A stretch of DNA of 64,000 bases, taken from contig NC_080732.1 in NCBI RefSeq assembly GCF_019097595.1, positions 3,401,354 through 3,465,353 of the forward strand. Direction: 5' to 3'. Below are positions 14,431 to 27,927 of the stretch, one piece after another. The notes under the pieces were generated by a model. That model was not told where the DNA came from. It did not search any database and saw only the letters and a program-made list of their open reading frames with translations. A program made the position numbers and the translations under genes. This DNA is from Hemibagrus wyckioides (Eukaryota > Chordata > Actinopteri > Siluriformes > Bagridae). Numbering within the stretch: position 1 is the stretch's first letter; each line of letters starts with the position of its first letter.

Positions 14431-15035
14431 AGTAAGATTACAGGGTGAAGAGGTGAAGAAGGTACAGGAGTTTAAGTACTTGGGGTCAACAGTCCAGAGT
14501 AATGGAGAGTGTGGGAAAGAGGTAAAGAAGCGAGTGCAGGCAGGTTGGAATGGGTGGAGAAAGGTGTCGGGAGTTTTTTGTGATAGAAAAATATTTAGCG
14601 AGAATCAAGGGGACAGTGGTGAGACCATTGGCCATGCTTTACGGTTTAGAGGCAGTGTCACTGAGGAAGAGACAGGAGTCAGAGCTGGAGGTAGCAGAGC
14701 TGAAGATGTTGAGGTTCTCTTTGGGAGTGAGACGGTTGGACAGGATTAGGAACGAGTACATCAGAGGGACAGCTCATGTTGGACGTTTGAGGAGACAGAG
14801 TTAGGGAGGACAGATTAAGATGGTTTGGACATGTTCAGAGGAGGGAGAGTGAGTATATTGGTAGGAGAATGTTGGACATGGAGCTGCCAGGCAGGAGGCA
14901 AAGAGGAAGGTGAAAGAGGAGGTATATGGATGGAATAAATGAGGATATGAAGCTAGTGGGTGTAGGTGTTGAGGATGCAGAAGACAGGGATAGATGGAGA
15001 GAGGGAAAAGCCGAAGGAAGAAGAAGAAGAAGAAG
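14431..15035 (+). mobile_element. 5'-truncated RTE-type LINE, with target-site duplication
   Basis: It encodes the C-terminal part of a non-LTR reverse transcriptase (VQEFKYLGSTVQSNGECG, then RLDRIRNEYIRGTAHVGRL) with frameshifts. It ends in GGGAAAAGCCGAAGGAAG and a (GAA)n tail. A perfect 20-base direct repeat flanks it at 14411-14430 and 15036-15055. The similar C-terminal domain is often annotated from fish as craniofacial-development-protein-2-like. Four more 3' fragments occur in the window. Confidence 0.88.
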
Positions 15036-15055
15036 AAATAAATATGTAACTTAAC

Positions 15056-15528
15056 GTATATATATCATGTAAATCCAAAGAAAATCCCACCTCTGTCTAT
15101 ATCTGTATGTATGAGTGTGAAAATGATAAAACAGGGGTTGAGGGAATGTTCGATATCTTGACTGTTGAACATTCAGGATTCTCCACTGGAATTTGAACCT
15201 GTTTTTGTCGTGTCATTGTTCAGTATTGAATATCTTTGTCATGTCCCAGTACACAGTGCTGTTTAATATTGATGAAAGTAGACATTTAGAGCTTTAAGCA
15301 TTTGTAGTGTTTTATAAGTATTTCTGTTTTTTTCCTAGCCTACTAGGGGTGATATAGAAAAGTTCCAGACAAATCCATAATGGTTAGTTTTTAACACACT
15401 AATGCTTTTATCTTCAAAAGTAAATGGTGATATCAAACCCATTTCTGCTCTCTGAGATGCTCCAAGTGCTTGTTCATAAGTAGCTAAAATGAGTGAACAA
15501 GTAAAAAAAATTCTGTGTAAGGATATAC
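15056..15528. other. Non-coding duplicated spacer
   Basis: Part of this spacer (about 15215-15480) is repeated at 19970-20200 in block C. No coding signal. Confidence 0.5.
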
Positions 15529-15632
15529 AGAGGAGGCCTGCCTTTTGCCCAGTGTGTGCTGGGATAGGCTCCAGCAGATCTCTGTGACCATAATTAGGAA
15601 TAATGTGAGTATAGAAAATGGATGGATGGATA
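15529..15632 (+). mobile_element. Family-1 SINE, internally deleted remnant
   Basis: Only the 3' part remains (GCCCAGTGTGTGCTGGGATA through TATAGAAAATGGATGGATGG). The flanks equal those of the full copy at 20236-20587. The insertion therefore predates the locus duplication, and this copy later lost about 260 bases. Confidence 0.8.
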
Positions 15633-16065
15633 TAAAGAGGGAAAAACACATGACTCATGACTGAAAGCAACAGAGTCCTGACTCATTTCATATCACACTC
15701 ACAGATTATTCTTCTTTTTCATGCATCAATGTTTATTCTTTCCATCAATTTTTCAATCATTACAACTGTTGCATTTTTTAATGAGGACATGAAAACATAT
15801 TGTAGATATAGAAAATAGCAAGTACCACTTCATATGTTCTCTGTAACTGCTGATCATTTATGAAAAAGGGACTGTAAATGTAAACACAATATATTTTTAT
15901 CTAATAAAAGAATCAGCTATGTTCGTCAGTTCAGGAATTACAACTTTGTCAGCTTGAAGCAAGTAACATGCCAAATGTTACACAATTTCAAGCACTACCC
16001 CTGTTTAGTAAGCCTTATTACTGCTTCTCTGCTGTACAGTAGTAATTTCAGCGGTACGGTCAGTC

Positions 16066-16885
16066 TTAGAAGTATTCAATGGGATCATGATGGGCTTTGG
16101 GTGTCTGTATTCCATGAAGTTCCAGTTTTTCTCCAGCGTATGGCAGCATCTTATAGACACGCAGGTGAACAAACTCCTCGCCGCCCACATGGACCTGAAA
16201 AGCACATGAAAGCACATTGTGAGCTCAGTCTGTGGAAATGAAATACAAATTCTACACATGGCTTTGTGTCCTACCTTGATGAAATAGTTCGTCCCAGCTA
16301 CCACCTGTGTCTTGTAAGATTTAGCAGTGAAGGTGCTGAACTTTTTTCCGGCTTTTTCCTCCGCGAGAGCCTTCATCTGCGATTTCGAAAACAGTCGACT
16401 TATGACTGCTGTGATTCATCTATATGACTCCTTATAAGCTTTAACTGACTCCCTCCCTCCCCCATCCCCCCTCCAAAAGTAAACTATTTTACACTGGAAA
16501 CTCACATGGACTCACGTGCCAATCCGCCCTAACAGTGTCATTATTGCTACAAATAACCAGTAATTTGCTATAAACCATACACCTGAACCAAAGGTGTGAT
16601 GTATTTTTTGGATAAGAGTCAGGACATGGAGAATATGTACACTAATTAAAGTGTTTACACACACATTAAACCGCATCATTCCTTTCTGCTTGAGTCTTTT
16701 TACATCTTTTATTTTATTTTATTTTTTTTACCTTCAGTATGCATCTATTTTGTAGAAAGTTTGGCATGCAGTGAACTCCAAACTAAAAAAAAGTCCAACA
16801 AAAACAAACCAACCTCATCACAGATCTTCTGCACTTCTTCATTGGCGTCCTTCGCCTCGGTGGTCCCTCCGCACAACAAAGGCAT
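16066..16885 (-). CDS. cstb: Stefin (cystatin A/B family) gene A, 3 exons, 100 aa
   Basis: Exons from the minus strand: 16885-16814, 16376-16275 and 16194-16066. All phases are 0 with GT-AG borders, totalling 303 nt including the stop. Stefins are single-domain cytosolic inhibitors of papain-type cathepsins. Exon 1 holds the N-terminal contact ([11 protein letters not shown]); exon 2 the QVVAG first hairpin loop at residues 48-52; exon 3 [15 protein letters not shown] and the second loop LPY at 75-77, ending IEYF. There is no signal peptide and there are no cystatin-type disulfides, as expected for stefins. Intron positions match human CSTA/CSTB. The start ATG matches where the family begins, although the open frame extends upstream. 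Human CSTA also follows MIX23, so this is the syntenic counterpart; naming it a or b is uncertain. Confidence 0.92.
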
Positions 16886-17401
16886 CTTCTCTGTCTGGAA
16901 GTAGAAGTAGATGGAATAGTTTGGTCTAATGTTCCCCAAGCTCTCCTGAAGTCAGCAGACGCGCGGAATATAACCCCTGATGCCACTCCCAAAAATGATC
17001 TGACAGGAAATACGTGCCAAACAAAACAACGACCAAAAATCAATACCTGCAGTAAGTTTTTTTTTTTTTTTTTTTTTTAATCGATGTTTATTTACTTTAT
17101 TGTTTTTATTTATTTTTGGACATTAAAGCTTTTTGGGCAGTACCGCCGCGAAATCTCGACAGCCAGAAACAGAACTCTGGAAAATAATTCCGCGAACTTT
17201 GGTCCCTATGTCCATGTATTTTTAAGCGTTTTTTTTCCTTTCTTTTTTTTTTATTTGTCACATTTCATTCTTCACAAATGAAGAATCTGTGCAATTAAAT
17301 GTTATGACTAGTTAAAGTACAAAAATCACAATTTCATTTGAGTTTATGAGACGCTGTATTTCTGTTATCGTAGCAAATATCTAATTGCAGTCCGCCTGCA
17401 G

Positions 17402-17415
17402 CCACCAGAGGGCGC
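17402..17415 (+). promoter_or_regulatory. CTCF-like motif (copy 1)
   Basis: CCACCAGAGGGCGC fits the published CTCF core consensus (CCASYAGRKGGCRS) at every position. It lies about 0.5 kb upstream of stefin gene A and recurs in each duplicated block. Binding is inferred only. Confidence 0.5.
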
Positions 17416-17497
17416 CAGAGACAAAGGGGGAAAAAAAAGTATAAACCGCCAGCTTCAGCGGTGATCAATGAAATATTTGAGGGCGCAATTAATACCC

Positions 17498-17633
17498 CCA
17501 TAGGTCGAGGTCTTTCTTTATCCTGTTTAAGTATAGATCTTGGGATGCAGATATAAATAATCTGAAGTATAGATAGATAACACATCGCATATTTTGTAGG
17601 CTAAATTATTTATAAAAAAAAATGTGTAAAAAA

Positions 17634-17669
<36 letters not shown>

Positions 17670-18060
17670 CATCATCATCATCAACATCATTATTATTACT
17701 TGGTAGTGTTTTTTTAAACTAATTAGCTTGTCTTATACCTTTAAACTATAAGTTTCGCTTATAATTATTAAAGTTGAGGACTGTGCGGCCCATACCCCCA
17801 GATGTCGAAGTCTTTATTCATCCTGTTTAATAGATCATGGGAATGCAGATATCTATAATCTGAAGTGTATGTGCCATATTTTGACACATTTAAGTAGGCT
17901 AAAATATTTATTTAAAAATGTGTAAAATTATTATTAATATTAATATTATTGGAAGTTAACTAGTCAGCTAGTCTTATTCCTTTAAACTATAAGTTTCGCT
18001 TACTATTATTAAAGTTGAGGACTGTGTGGCCCATACCCCCACATGTCGAGGTCTTTATTT
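17498..18060. repeat. Tandem repeat with ~240-290 base unit
   Basis: Units begin with an ATACCCCCAxxxGTCGA block at about 17493, 17792 and 18032. Each continues through TTATCCTGTTTAA, ATCATGGGAATGCAGATAT, (ATT)n, and CTATAAGTTTCGCTTA. Further copies of the leading block occur at about 19317, 22489 and 22757 in the other duplicated blocks. Unit length varies mainly by the (ATT)n array (17638-17670 here). Confidence 0.8.
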
Positions 18061-18077
18061 ATCCTGTTTAAAAATAG

Positions 18078-18120
<43 letters not shown>
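18078..18120. repeat. (CT)n microsatellite
   Basis: Pure CT run that marks the left break of block B. To its right the sequence resumes homology with block A just downstream (on the gene strand) of stefin exon 1. Confidence 0.9.
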
Positions 18121-18122
<2 letters not shown>

Positions 18123-18460
18123 AACCTTCAAAAGAAAACTGTTTAACAATGGAAACTCACATGAGCTCACGCGTGCCAATTCGCCCTAACAGTGTCATTA
18201 TTGCTCCAAATAACCAGTAATTTGCTCTAACCCGTACACCTGAACCAAAGGTATGATGTACTTTTTCGATCAGAGTCAGGACATGGAGAAAATAAACGCA
18301 AATTAAAAGACACAGATTAAACCACATCATTCTTTTCTGCTTGAGTTGCACCATGAAAGAGTATATCTTTTATTTTTATTTTTACCTTCAGTATGCATCT
18401 ATTTTCTAGAATGTTTTGCATGCAGTGAACTCCAAACAAGTCCAACAAAAACAAACCAAC

Positions 18461-18526
18461 CTCATCACAGATCTTTACTTCTACAATGGCGACCTCCGCC
18501 TCGGTGGTCCCTCCGCACTTAGCCAT
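18461..18526 (-). CDS. Lone stefin first exon (block B), open, with splice donor
   Basis: Minus-strand ATG at 18526 opens a 22-codon exon, MAKCGGTTEAE...VEVKICDE, followed by the same GT donor context as exon 1 of gene A. It is two codons shorter and lacks the usual Pro-Leu-Leu after Met. No exon 2 or 3 lies between it and gene A's own first exon, because block B is truncated at a (CT)n run. It is either a dead duplicate or an alternative first exon: its donor is phase 0, and the next acceptor on this strand is gene A exon 2 at 16376. Confidence 0.6.
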
Positions 18527-19229
18527 CTTCTTTGTCTGGAAGTAAAAGTAGATAGAAATGTGTAGTCTAATGTCCCCAAGCTCTCCCGAAGTAAGCAGAC
18601 ACGCTGAATATAACCCCTGATACTGCTCCAAAAAATCATTTGACAGGAAATACGTACCAAACAAAAAACACGACCAAAAATCAACACTTCCAGCCAGGTT
18701 TTTTTTAATCGATGTTTATTTATTTACTTTTTTGTTTTTATTTATTTTTGGACATTAAAGCTTTTTGGGCAGTACCGCCGCGAAATCTCGACAGCCAGAA
18801 ACAGAACTCTGGAAAATAATTCCGCGAACTTTGGTCCCTATGTCCATGTATTTTTAAGCGGTTTTTTTTTTCCTTTCTTTTTTTATTTGTCACATTTCAT
18901 TCTTCACAAATGAAGAATCTGTGCAATTAAATGTTATGACTAGTTAAAGTACAAAAATCACAACTTCATTTGAGTTTATGAGACGCTAATGTTTGCCTGT
19001 ATTTTCACTGTCATTTATACTGATATTAGTTCCATCGATTGCGCTAAATTGTCTTCGAACCTATTTTAAAGTATATTGTTTAATATCCTGGTACGCAAAA
19101 ATGACCTTAAATTTGATTTGTTGCAATTAGCTATTTAATTGTAATAGGAAGTACCCGCATTTCTGCAGACACTTGTGTAAAACGCCTTATTCTTATTGTA
19201 GCAAAGATCTAATTGCAGTCCGCCTGCAG

Positions 19230-19243
19230 CCACTAGAGGGCGC
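19230..19243 (+). promoter_or_regulatory. CTCF-like motif (copy 2)
   Basis: CCACTAGAGGGCGC in the same orientation and context (GATCTAATTGCAGTCCGCCT upstream) as copies 1 and 3. Fits the CTCF core consensus. Binding is inferred only. Confidence 0.5.
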
Positions 19244-19479
19244 CAGAGACAAAAGAAAAAATTATACACTTCCAGCTTCAGCAGAGCGTCAATGAAATAT
19301 TAGAGGGCGCAATTAATACCCCCATAGGTCGAGGTCTTTCTTCATCCTGTGTAAGTATAGATCATGGAAATGCAGATATCAATAATATGAAGTGTAGATA
19401 GATAATACATCGCATATTTTGTAGGCTAAATTATTTATTTAAAAATATTTTATTATTGGAAGAGTTTTTTTAACTAGTC

Positions 19480-19720
19480 AGAGCAGCTATGATACAGCAC
19501 CCCTGGAGCAGAAAGGGTTAAGGGCCTTGCTCAATTGCCCAACAGTGGAGCTTGGTGGTGCACATGGTCAGTGTTGTTTGAGGAAATTGCTAAGGTTTGC
19601 TGTCACATGGTGTTTTGAAATCTTGACAAATAATCAGCGTAATGTCTTGAACCCTGATCTTCCGATCAACAACCCAGAGCCTTAACCACTTGAGCCACCA
19701 CTCAACTGGCTCCCACCTGA
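19480..19720 (-). mobile_element. Family-2 SINE interrupted by an inverted fragment
   Basis: Same insertion as at 13640-13786. After GGAGCTTGGTGGTG it is broken by about 85 bases (19563-19648) and then resumes with TTGAACCCTGATC. The inserted piece is a reverse-complement copy of 19838-19920. Confidence 0.75.
19563..19648 (-). repeat. Inverted copy of 19838-19920
   Basis: It reads CATGGTCAGTGTTGTTTGAG to AATCAGCGTAATGTCTT, the reverse complement of the downstream segment AAGACATTACGCTGATTATT to AACACTGACCATG. There are a few mismatches and a three-base indel. The arms are separated by about 190 bases, so they could form a hairpin. Confidence 0.85.
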
Positions 19721-20235
19721 TACGCATATATTCCCTGATCAGACACTGATTATTTGTAATAGAAAAAACGGATTAGCGTGCATCATCTTAAACCACACTT
19801 CCCTAAAGGCTGCAATGCATCATGTGTCATATTTAAGAAGACATTACGCTGATTATTTGTCAAGATTGCAAAACACCATGTGACCGCAAACCCTAGCAAT
19901 TTCCTCAAACACTGACCATGTGCTTCATCCCTTTATTATTAGTTTCCATAGCAACTCGGGGGCGGGGGTTCAGTATTGAATATCTTTGTCATGTCCCAGT
20001 ACACAGTCCTGTTTAATATTGATGAAAGTAGACATTTAGAGCTTTAAGCATTTGTAGTGTTTTATAAGTATTTCTGTTTTTTTCCTAGCCTACTAGGGGT
20101 GATATAGAAAATGGTGATATCAAACCCATTTCTGCTCTCTGAGACGCTCCAAGTATGTTTGTTCATAAGTAGCTAAAATGAGTGAAGGTGTTATCTTCAA
20201 CAAATAAAAAAATTCTGTGTAAGGATATACAGAGG

Positions 20236-20587
20236 AGGGCAGCATGGTGGCTTAGTGGTTAGTACTGTTGCCTCACAGCAAGAAGGTCCTGGTTTAAAAT
20301 CCCAGGTTTGAACAGGCAGGGGCCTTTCTGTGTGGTTTCTGTGCCTGCATGGGTTTACTCCGGGTACTCCGGTTTCCAAAAACATGTACATTAGGTTGAT
20401 TGGTAATTCTAAATTGCCCATAGGAGTGAGTGTGTGTAGTTGTCTATCTATATGTGTGGCCCTGTGATGGACTGGTGACCTGTCCAGGGTGTACCCCTGC
20501 CTTTTGCCCAGTGTGTGCTGGGATAGGCTCCAGCAGATCCCCGTGACCCTAATTAGGAATAATGTGAGTATAGAAAATGGATGGATG
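20236..20587 (+). mobile_element. Family-1 SINE, full-length
   Basis: It starts GGCAGCATGGTGGCTTAGTG with a tRNA-like head and ends in ATGGATGGATGG. Imperfect flanking repeats GATATACAGAGG (20224-20235) and GATATAAAGAGG (20588-20599) look like a target-site duplication differing at one base. Confidence 0.82.
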
Positions 20588-20981
20588 GATATAAAGAGGG
20601 AAAAACACATGTCTCAGGACTGAAAGCCAACAGAGTCCTGACTCATTTCATATCACACTCACAGATTATTCTTCTTTTTCATGTATCAATGTTTATTCTT
20701 TCCATCAGTTTTTCAAGCATTATAGCTGTTGCATTCTTCAAGAAGGAAATGAAAACATACTGTAGACTATTGTAAAACATAAAGTGACTGTAAATGTAAA
20801 CACAATATATTTTTATTTAATAAAAGAATCAGCTATGTTCGTCAGTTCAGGAATTACAACTTTGTCAGTTCGAAGCAAGTGACATGCCGAATGTTACACA
20901 ATTTCAAGCACCACCCCTGTTTAGTAAGCCTTATTACTGCTTCTCTGCTGTACAGTAGTAATTTCAGCGGTACGGTCAGTC

Positions 20982-21720
20982 TTAGAAGTATTCGATGGGA
21001 TCATGATGGGCTTTGGGTGTCTGTATTCCATGAAGTTCCAGTTTTTCTCCAGCGTATGGCAGCATCTTATAGACACGCAGGTGAACAAACTCCTCGCCGC
21101 CCACATGGACCTGAAAAGCACATGAAAGCACATTGTGAGCTCAGTCTGTGGAAATGAAATACAAATTCTACACATTCCTTTGTGTCCTACCTTGATGAAA
21201 TAGTTCGTCCCAGCTACCACCTGTGTCTTGTAAGATTTAGCGGTGAAGGCGTCAAACTTTTTTCCGGCTTTTTCCTCCGCGAGAGCCTTCATCTGCGATT
21301 TCGAAAACAGTCGACTTATGACTGCTGTGATTCATCTATATGACTCCTTATAACCTTTGGCTGACTCTCTCTCTCTCTCCCTCCCTCCCTCTCCCTCTCG
21401 CAAGTGAACTCACGTGCCAATCCGCCCTAACAGTGTCATTATAAATAACCAGTAATTTGCTATAAATCGTACACCTGAACCAAAGGTGTGATGTACTTTT
21501 TGGATCAGAGTCAGGACATGGAGAAAATATACTATACACATGATTATATGTGTGTATCTTTTACTTTTTGCAGTATGCATCTATTTTGTAGAAAGCTTGG
21601 CATGCAGTGAACTCCAAACTAAAAAAAGTCCAACAAAAACAAACCAACCTCATCACAGATCTTCTGCACTTCTTCATTGGCGTCCTTCGCCTCGGTGGTC
21701 CCTCCGCACAACAAAGGCAT
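20982..21720 (-). CDS. cstb: Stefin (cystatin A/B family) gene C, 3 exons, 100 aa
   Basis: Exons from the minus strand: 21720-21649, 21292-21191 and 21110-20982, with the same phases and lengths as gene A. The predicted protein is nearly identical to A; the clear change is Ser-Thr to Asp-Ala just after KKF in exon 2 ([10 protein letters not shown]). The QVVAG loop and LPY loop are intact. Minus-strand AATAAA at 20812-20817 is a candidate poly(A) signal; the matching site in A reads GATAAA. Unlike A, its upstream region carries a four-unit CCAAT-containing repeat, so the two copies may differ in expression. High identity, including introns, indicates recent duplication or gene conversion. Confidence 0.92.
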
Positions 21721-21886
21721 CTTCTCTGTCTGGAAGTAGAAGTAGATGGAATAGTTTGGTCTAATGTTCCCCAAGCCCTGATGCCACTCCCAAAAATGAT
21801 CTGACAGGAAATACGTGCCAAACAAAACAACGACCAAATTCAACACTTCCGTGTTAAAGCGAAATAAGAAAGGTACATACAGAGCA

Positions 21887-22046
21887 GCCAATCATAAAGC
21901 TAGGTCCCGCCCTTAAAGAGAATATCCAGCCAATCATAAGGCTATATTCCGCCATTAAAAAGAATATCCAGCCAATCACTAGCCTAGATCCCGCCCTTAA
22001 AGAGAATATCCAGCCAATCATGATGCTAGATCTCGCCCTTAATACA
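21887..22046. promoter_or_regulatory. Four tandem 42-base units with CCAAT and CCCGCC motifs upstream of stefin gene C
   Basis: AGCCAATCA starts at 21887, 21928, 21970 and 22012. In each unit it is followed by a GCTAG-like stretch, CCCGCC(C)TTAAA and AGAGAATATC. CCAAT is the NF-Y core and CCCGCC a GC-box-like core. The array ends about 165 bases upstream of the gene C start codon. It is absent upstream of gene A and of the lone exon. A promoter role is inferred from position and composition. Confidence 0.6.
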
Positions 22047-22149
22047 CAGTCTCACGGCTTTGAAGACATTTCTTTAGAAGTTTGTCGGGTTGATATGGTG
22101 ATTTTCTGTATTATTGTAGCAAAGATCTAATTGCAGTCCGCCTGTAGCC

Positions 22150-22163
22150 ACTAGAGGGCGCCA
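22150..22163 (+). promoter_or_regulatory. CTCF-like motif (copy 3)
   Basis: CCACTAGAGGGCGC, about 0.4 kb upstream of stefin gene C, in the same context as copies 1 and 2. A family-1 SINE begins 25 bases to its right. Confidence 0.5.
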
Positions 22164-22187
22164 GAGACAAAAGAGAAATCTATCCAA

Positions 22188-22440
22188 CCGTCCATTTTCT
22201 ATACCCGCTTTATTTCTAATTAGGGTCACGGGGATCTGCTGGAGCCTATCCCAGCACACATTGGGCGAAAGGCAGGGGTACACCCTGGACAGGTCACCAG
22301 TCCATCACAGGGCCACACATATAGACAGACGACCACACACACTCACACTATGGGCAATTTAGAATTACCAATCAACCTAATGGACATGTCTTTGTTACCG
22401 GAGTAAACCCACGCAGGCACAGGGAGAACATGCAAACTCC
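22188..22440 (-). mobile_element. Family-1 SINE lacking the tRNA-like head
   Basis: Starts TCCATTTTCTATACCCGCTT and stops at GAACATGCAAACTCC. It splits a spacer (AGAGACAAAAGA / CTTCAGCAGAGCGTCAATG) that is continuous in block B, so it inserted after the blocks separated. Confidence 0.8.
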
Positions 22441-22625
22441 AACTTCAGCAGAGCGTCAATGAAATATTAGAGGGCGCAATTAATACCCCCATAGGTCGAG
22501 GTCTTTATTTATCCTGTTAAAGTATAGATCATGGGAATGCAGATATCAGTAATCTGAAGTGTAGATAGATAACACATCGCATATTTTGTAGACTAAATTA
22601 TTTATTTAAAAGTTGTGTAAAAATA

Positions 22626-22867
22626 TTTTTTATTTATTATTATTATTATTAGTAGTATTATTATTAGTATTATTATTAGGTAGCGTTTCAGCTAGTCTTA
22701 TACCTTTTAACTATAATTTTCGCTTACAATTATTAAAGTTGAGGACTGTGTGGCCCATACTCACATATGTCGAAATCTTTCTTTATCCTGTTTAAGTATA
22801 GATCATGGGAATGCAGATATTTATAATCTAAATATGCTAAATTATTTATTTAAAATGTGTAAACATA

Positions 22868-22912
<45 letters not shown>
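22626..22912. repeat. (ATT)n arrays within the spacer repeat
   Basis: TTA/ATT trinucleotide runs at about 22626-22680 and 22867-22912, in two further units of the ~240-290 base spacer repeat. Confidence 0.9.
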
Positions 22913-22914
<2 letters not shown>

Positions 22915-23780
22915 CAGCATCATTACTATTGGAAGTTGGAAGTGTTTTTTTTTTTTTTAACTATAGTCAGCTAGTCTTATACCTTTACATAATAAGTTTC
23001 GCTTACTATTATAAAAGTTCCTGTGGATTTAATTAATCAGTTTTCTCACTAGGGGACGATGAGAGTGAGTTTAATTAAATTTTATTGTCTAGCGCTTTTA
23101 ACACTGGCCGTTGTCTCAAAGCAACTTTACAGTACACAAGACATATAGTACAAAAACGTTCAACATTAATATTAGACATATATTTAATTTTATTTGTATC
23201 AATCCCTAATCCCTAAAAGGGTGTGTCAGGCACAGAGAAGTGTAGAGAAGCATATAAAAGCTATATATAAAAAGTTTCCAGACTCGCAGTCACCTCAGAC
23301 TCTATACAAATCACCGCAACTGAAGTAAACCATATTATAATATCATAATCATGTATTATATTAAAAAGAAAAAGCATCAGAGGAGCTTCATTGGAGTTGA
23401 ATGAAATCACCAAAACAAGTCTAAGGACTAGACTCACCATTTCAAAAGTTAACAAAGAATAGGTCAGATTAGAAGAGTTATCACCAGAGACATGGATTTT
23501 GTACCGTAATGAGCGCTTATGCAAGTCTAACATTTTGATTTGGGTCTTTTAAAAACAATCAATCAATCAATCAAACAATCAATAATTAGAAATGACAGAC
23601 TGAAGCTTTTCTTTGTACTCCAAAACTGAAAAAAAAAAAAAAATGAAATCAAGAAGAAATCAAGTCATTTTGTATGAATTGTGTAAATTATATAATCCTC
23701 TGCGCCAAGGTTAAGTAACAGGAATACATAACAAAGTCACGTGACTTGTCAAATGAATGGAAAGTGGTTACCTAACCCAC
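22913..23780. other. Intergenic, with a short dispersed-repeat fragment
   Basis: At about 23068-23150 the stretch TAGCGCTTTTAACACTGGCC to CAAAGCAACTTTACAG resembles a widespread fish repeat tail. The rest is AT-rich with no coding signal. Confidence 0.45.
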
Positions 23781-23785
23781 GCCGG

Positions 23786-23794
23786 TATATAAAA
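23786..23794 (+). promoter_or_regulatory. TATA box and non-coding first exon of the membrane-protein gene
   Basis: TATATAAAA lies ~260 bases upstream of the start codon. It is followed about 50 bases later by a good donor (AAGCAG|GTAAGA, exon end 23845). The next acceptor (TTTCAG at 24043) precedes the start ATG by five bases. This predicts a short untranslated exon from about 23815 to 23845. Inferred from motif spacing. Confidence 0.55.
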
Positions 23795-24048
23795 CTGAAC
23801 CAACACCTAGTACAGTGTCTTTTCTTTACATTACCTACAAAGCAGGTAAGAAATGATCTATGTTCTAGATTATGTAATGTAATGATATATAATAATAATA
23901 ATAGGTATTATTATAATTATGGCCTGGTCTTTAGTATGTTCAGTCAGCTTTTCTTACACCATTCTTATATGTCTGCGTGTAATCTTATGTTTTGTAATGT
24001 TGACTGTGGTCTAAAGGCTTTTCTCTTTTCTTCTGTGTTTCAGCAATA

Positions 24049-27927
<3,879 letters not shown>

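Larger units (their letters stand above)
13640..17600. repeat. Stefin-locus duplication, block A
   Basis: Homologous to block C at 19480-22620: SINE, CGTGCATCATCTTAAACC segment, 15.22-15.36 kb segment, stefin gene, downstream spacer and CTCF-like motif, all in the same order. Differences: a LINE insertion (14431-15035) and its surrounding ~1 kb are absent from C; the family-1 SINE is complete in C but reduced here; and the CCAAT repeat is only in C. Confidence 0.85.
18120..19460. repeat. Stefin-locus duplication, block B (partial)
   Basis: Homologous to 16478-17600 of block A, covering the 3' half of intron 1, exon 1, promoter and spacer. It has an extra ~200 bases (about 18987-19190) that A lacks. 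Exons 2 and 3 are absent. Confidence 0.8.
19480..22620. repeat. Stefin-locus duplication, block C
   Basis: Second complete copy of the stefin block; see block A for the order of shared parts. A family-1 SINE interrupts the spacer at about 22188-22440. Confidence 0.85.

Noticed and set aside
20197..20610. 137-codon minus-strand open frame
   Set aside because: It is the antisense of a family-1 SINE plus flanks. The same peptide pattern appears at every copy of that SINE (6.76, 29.48, 31.2 and 59.15 kb).
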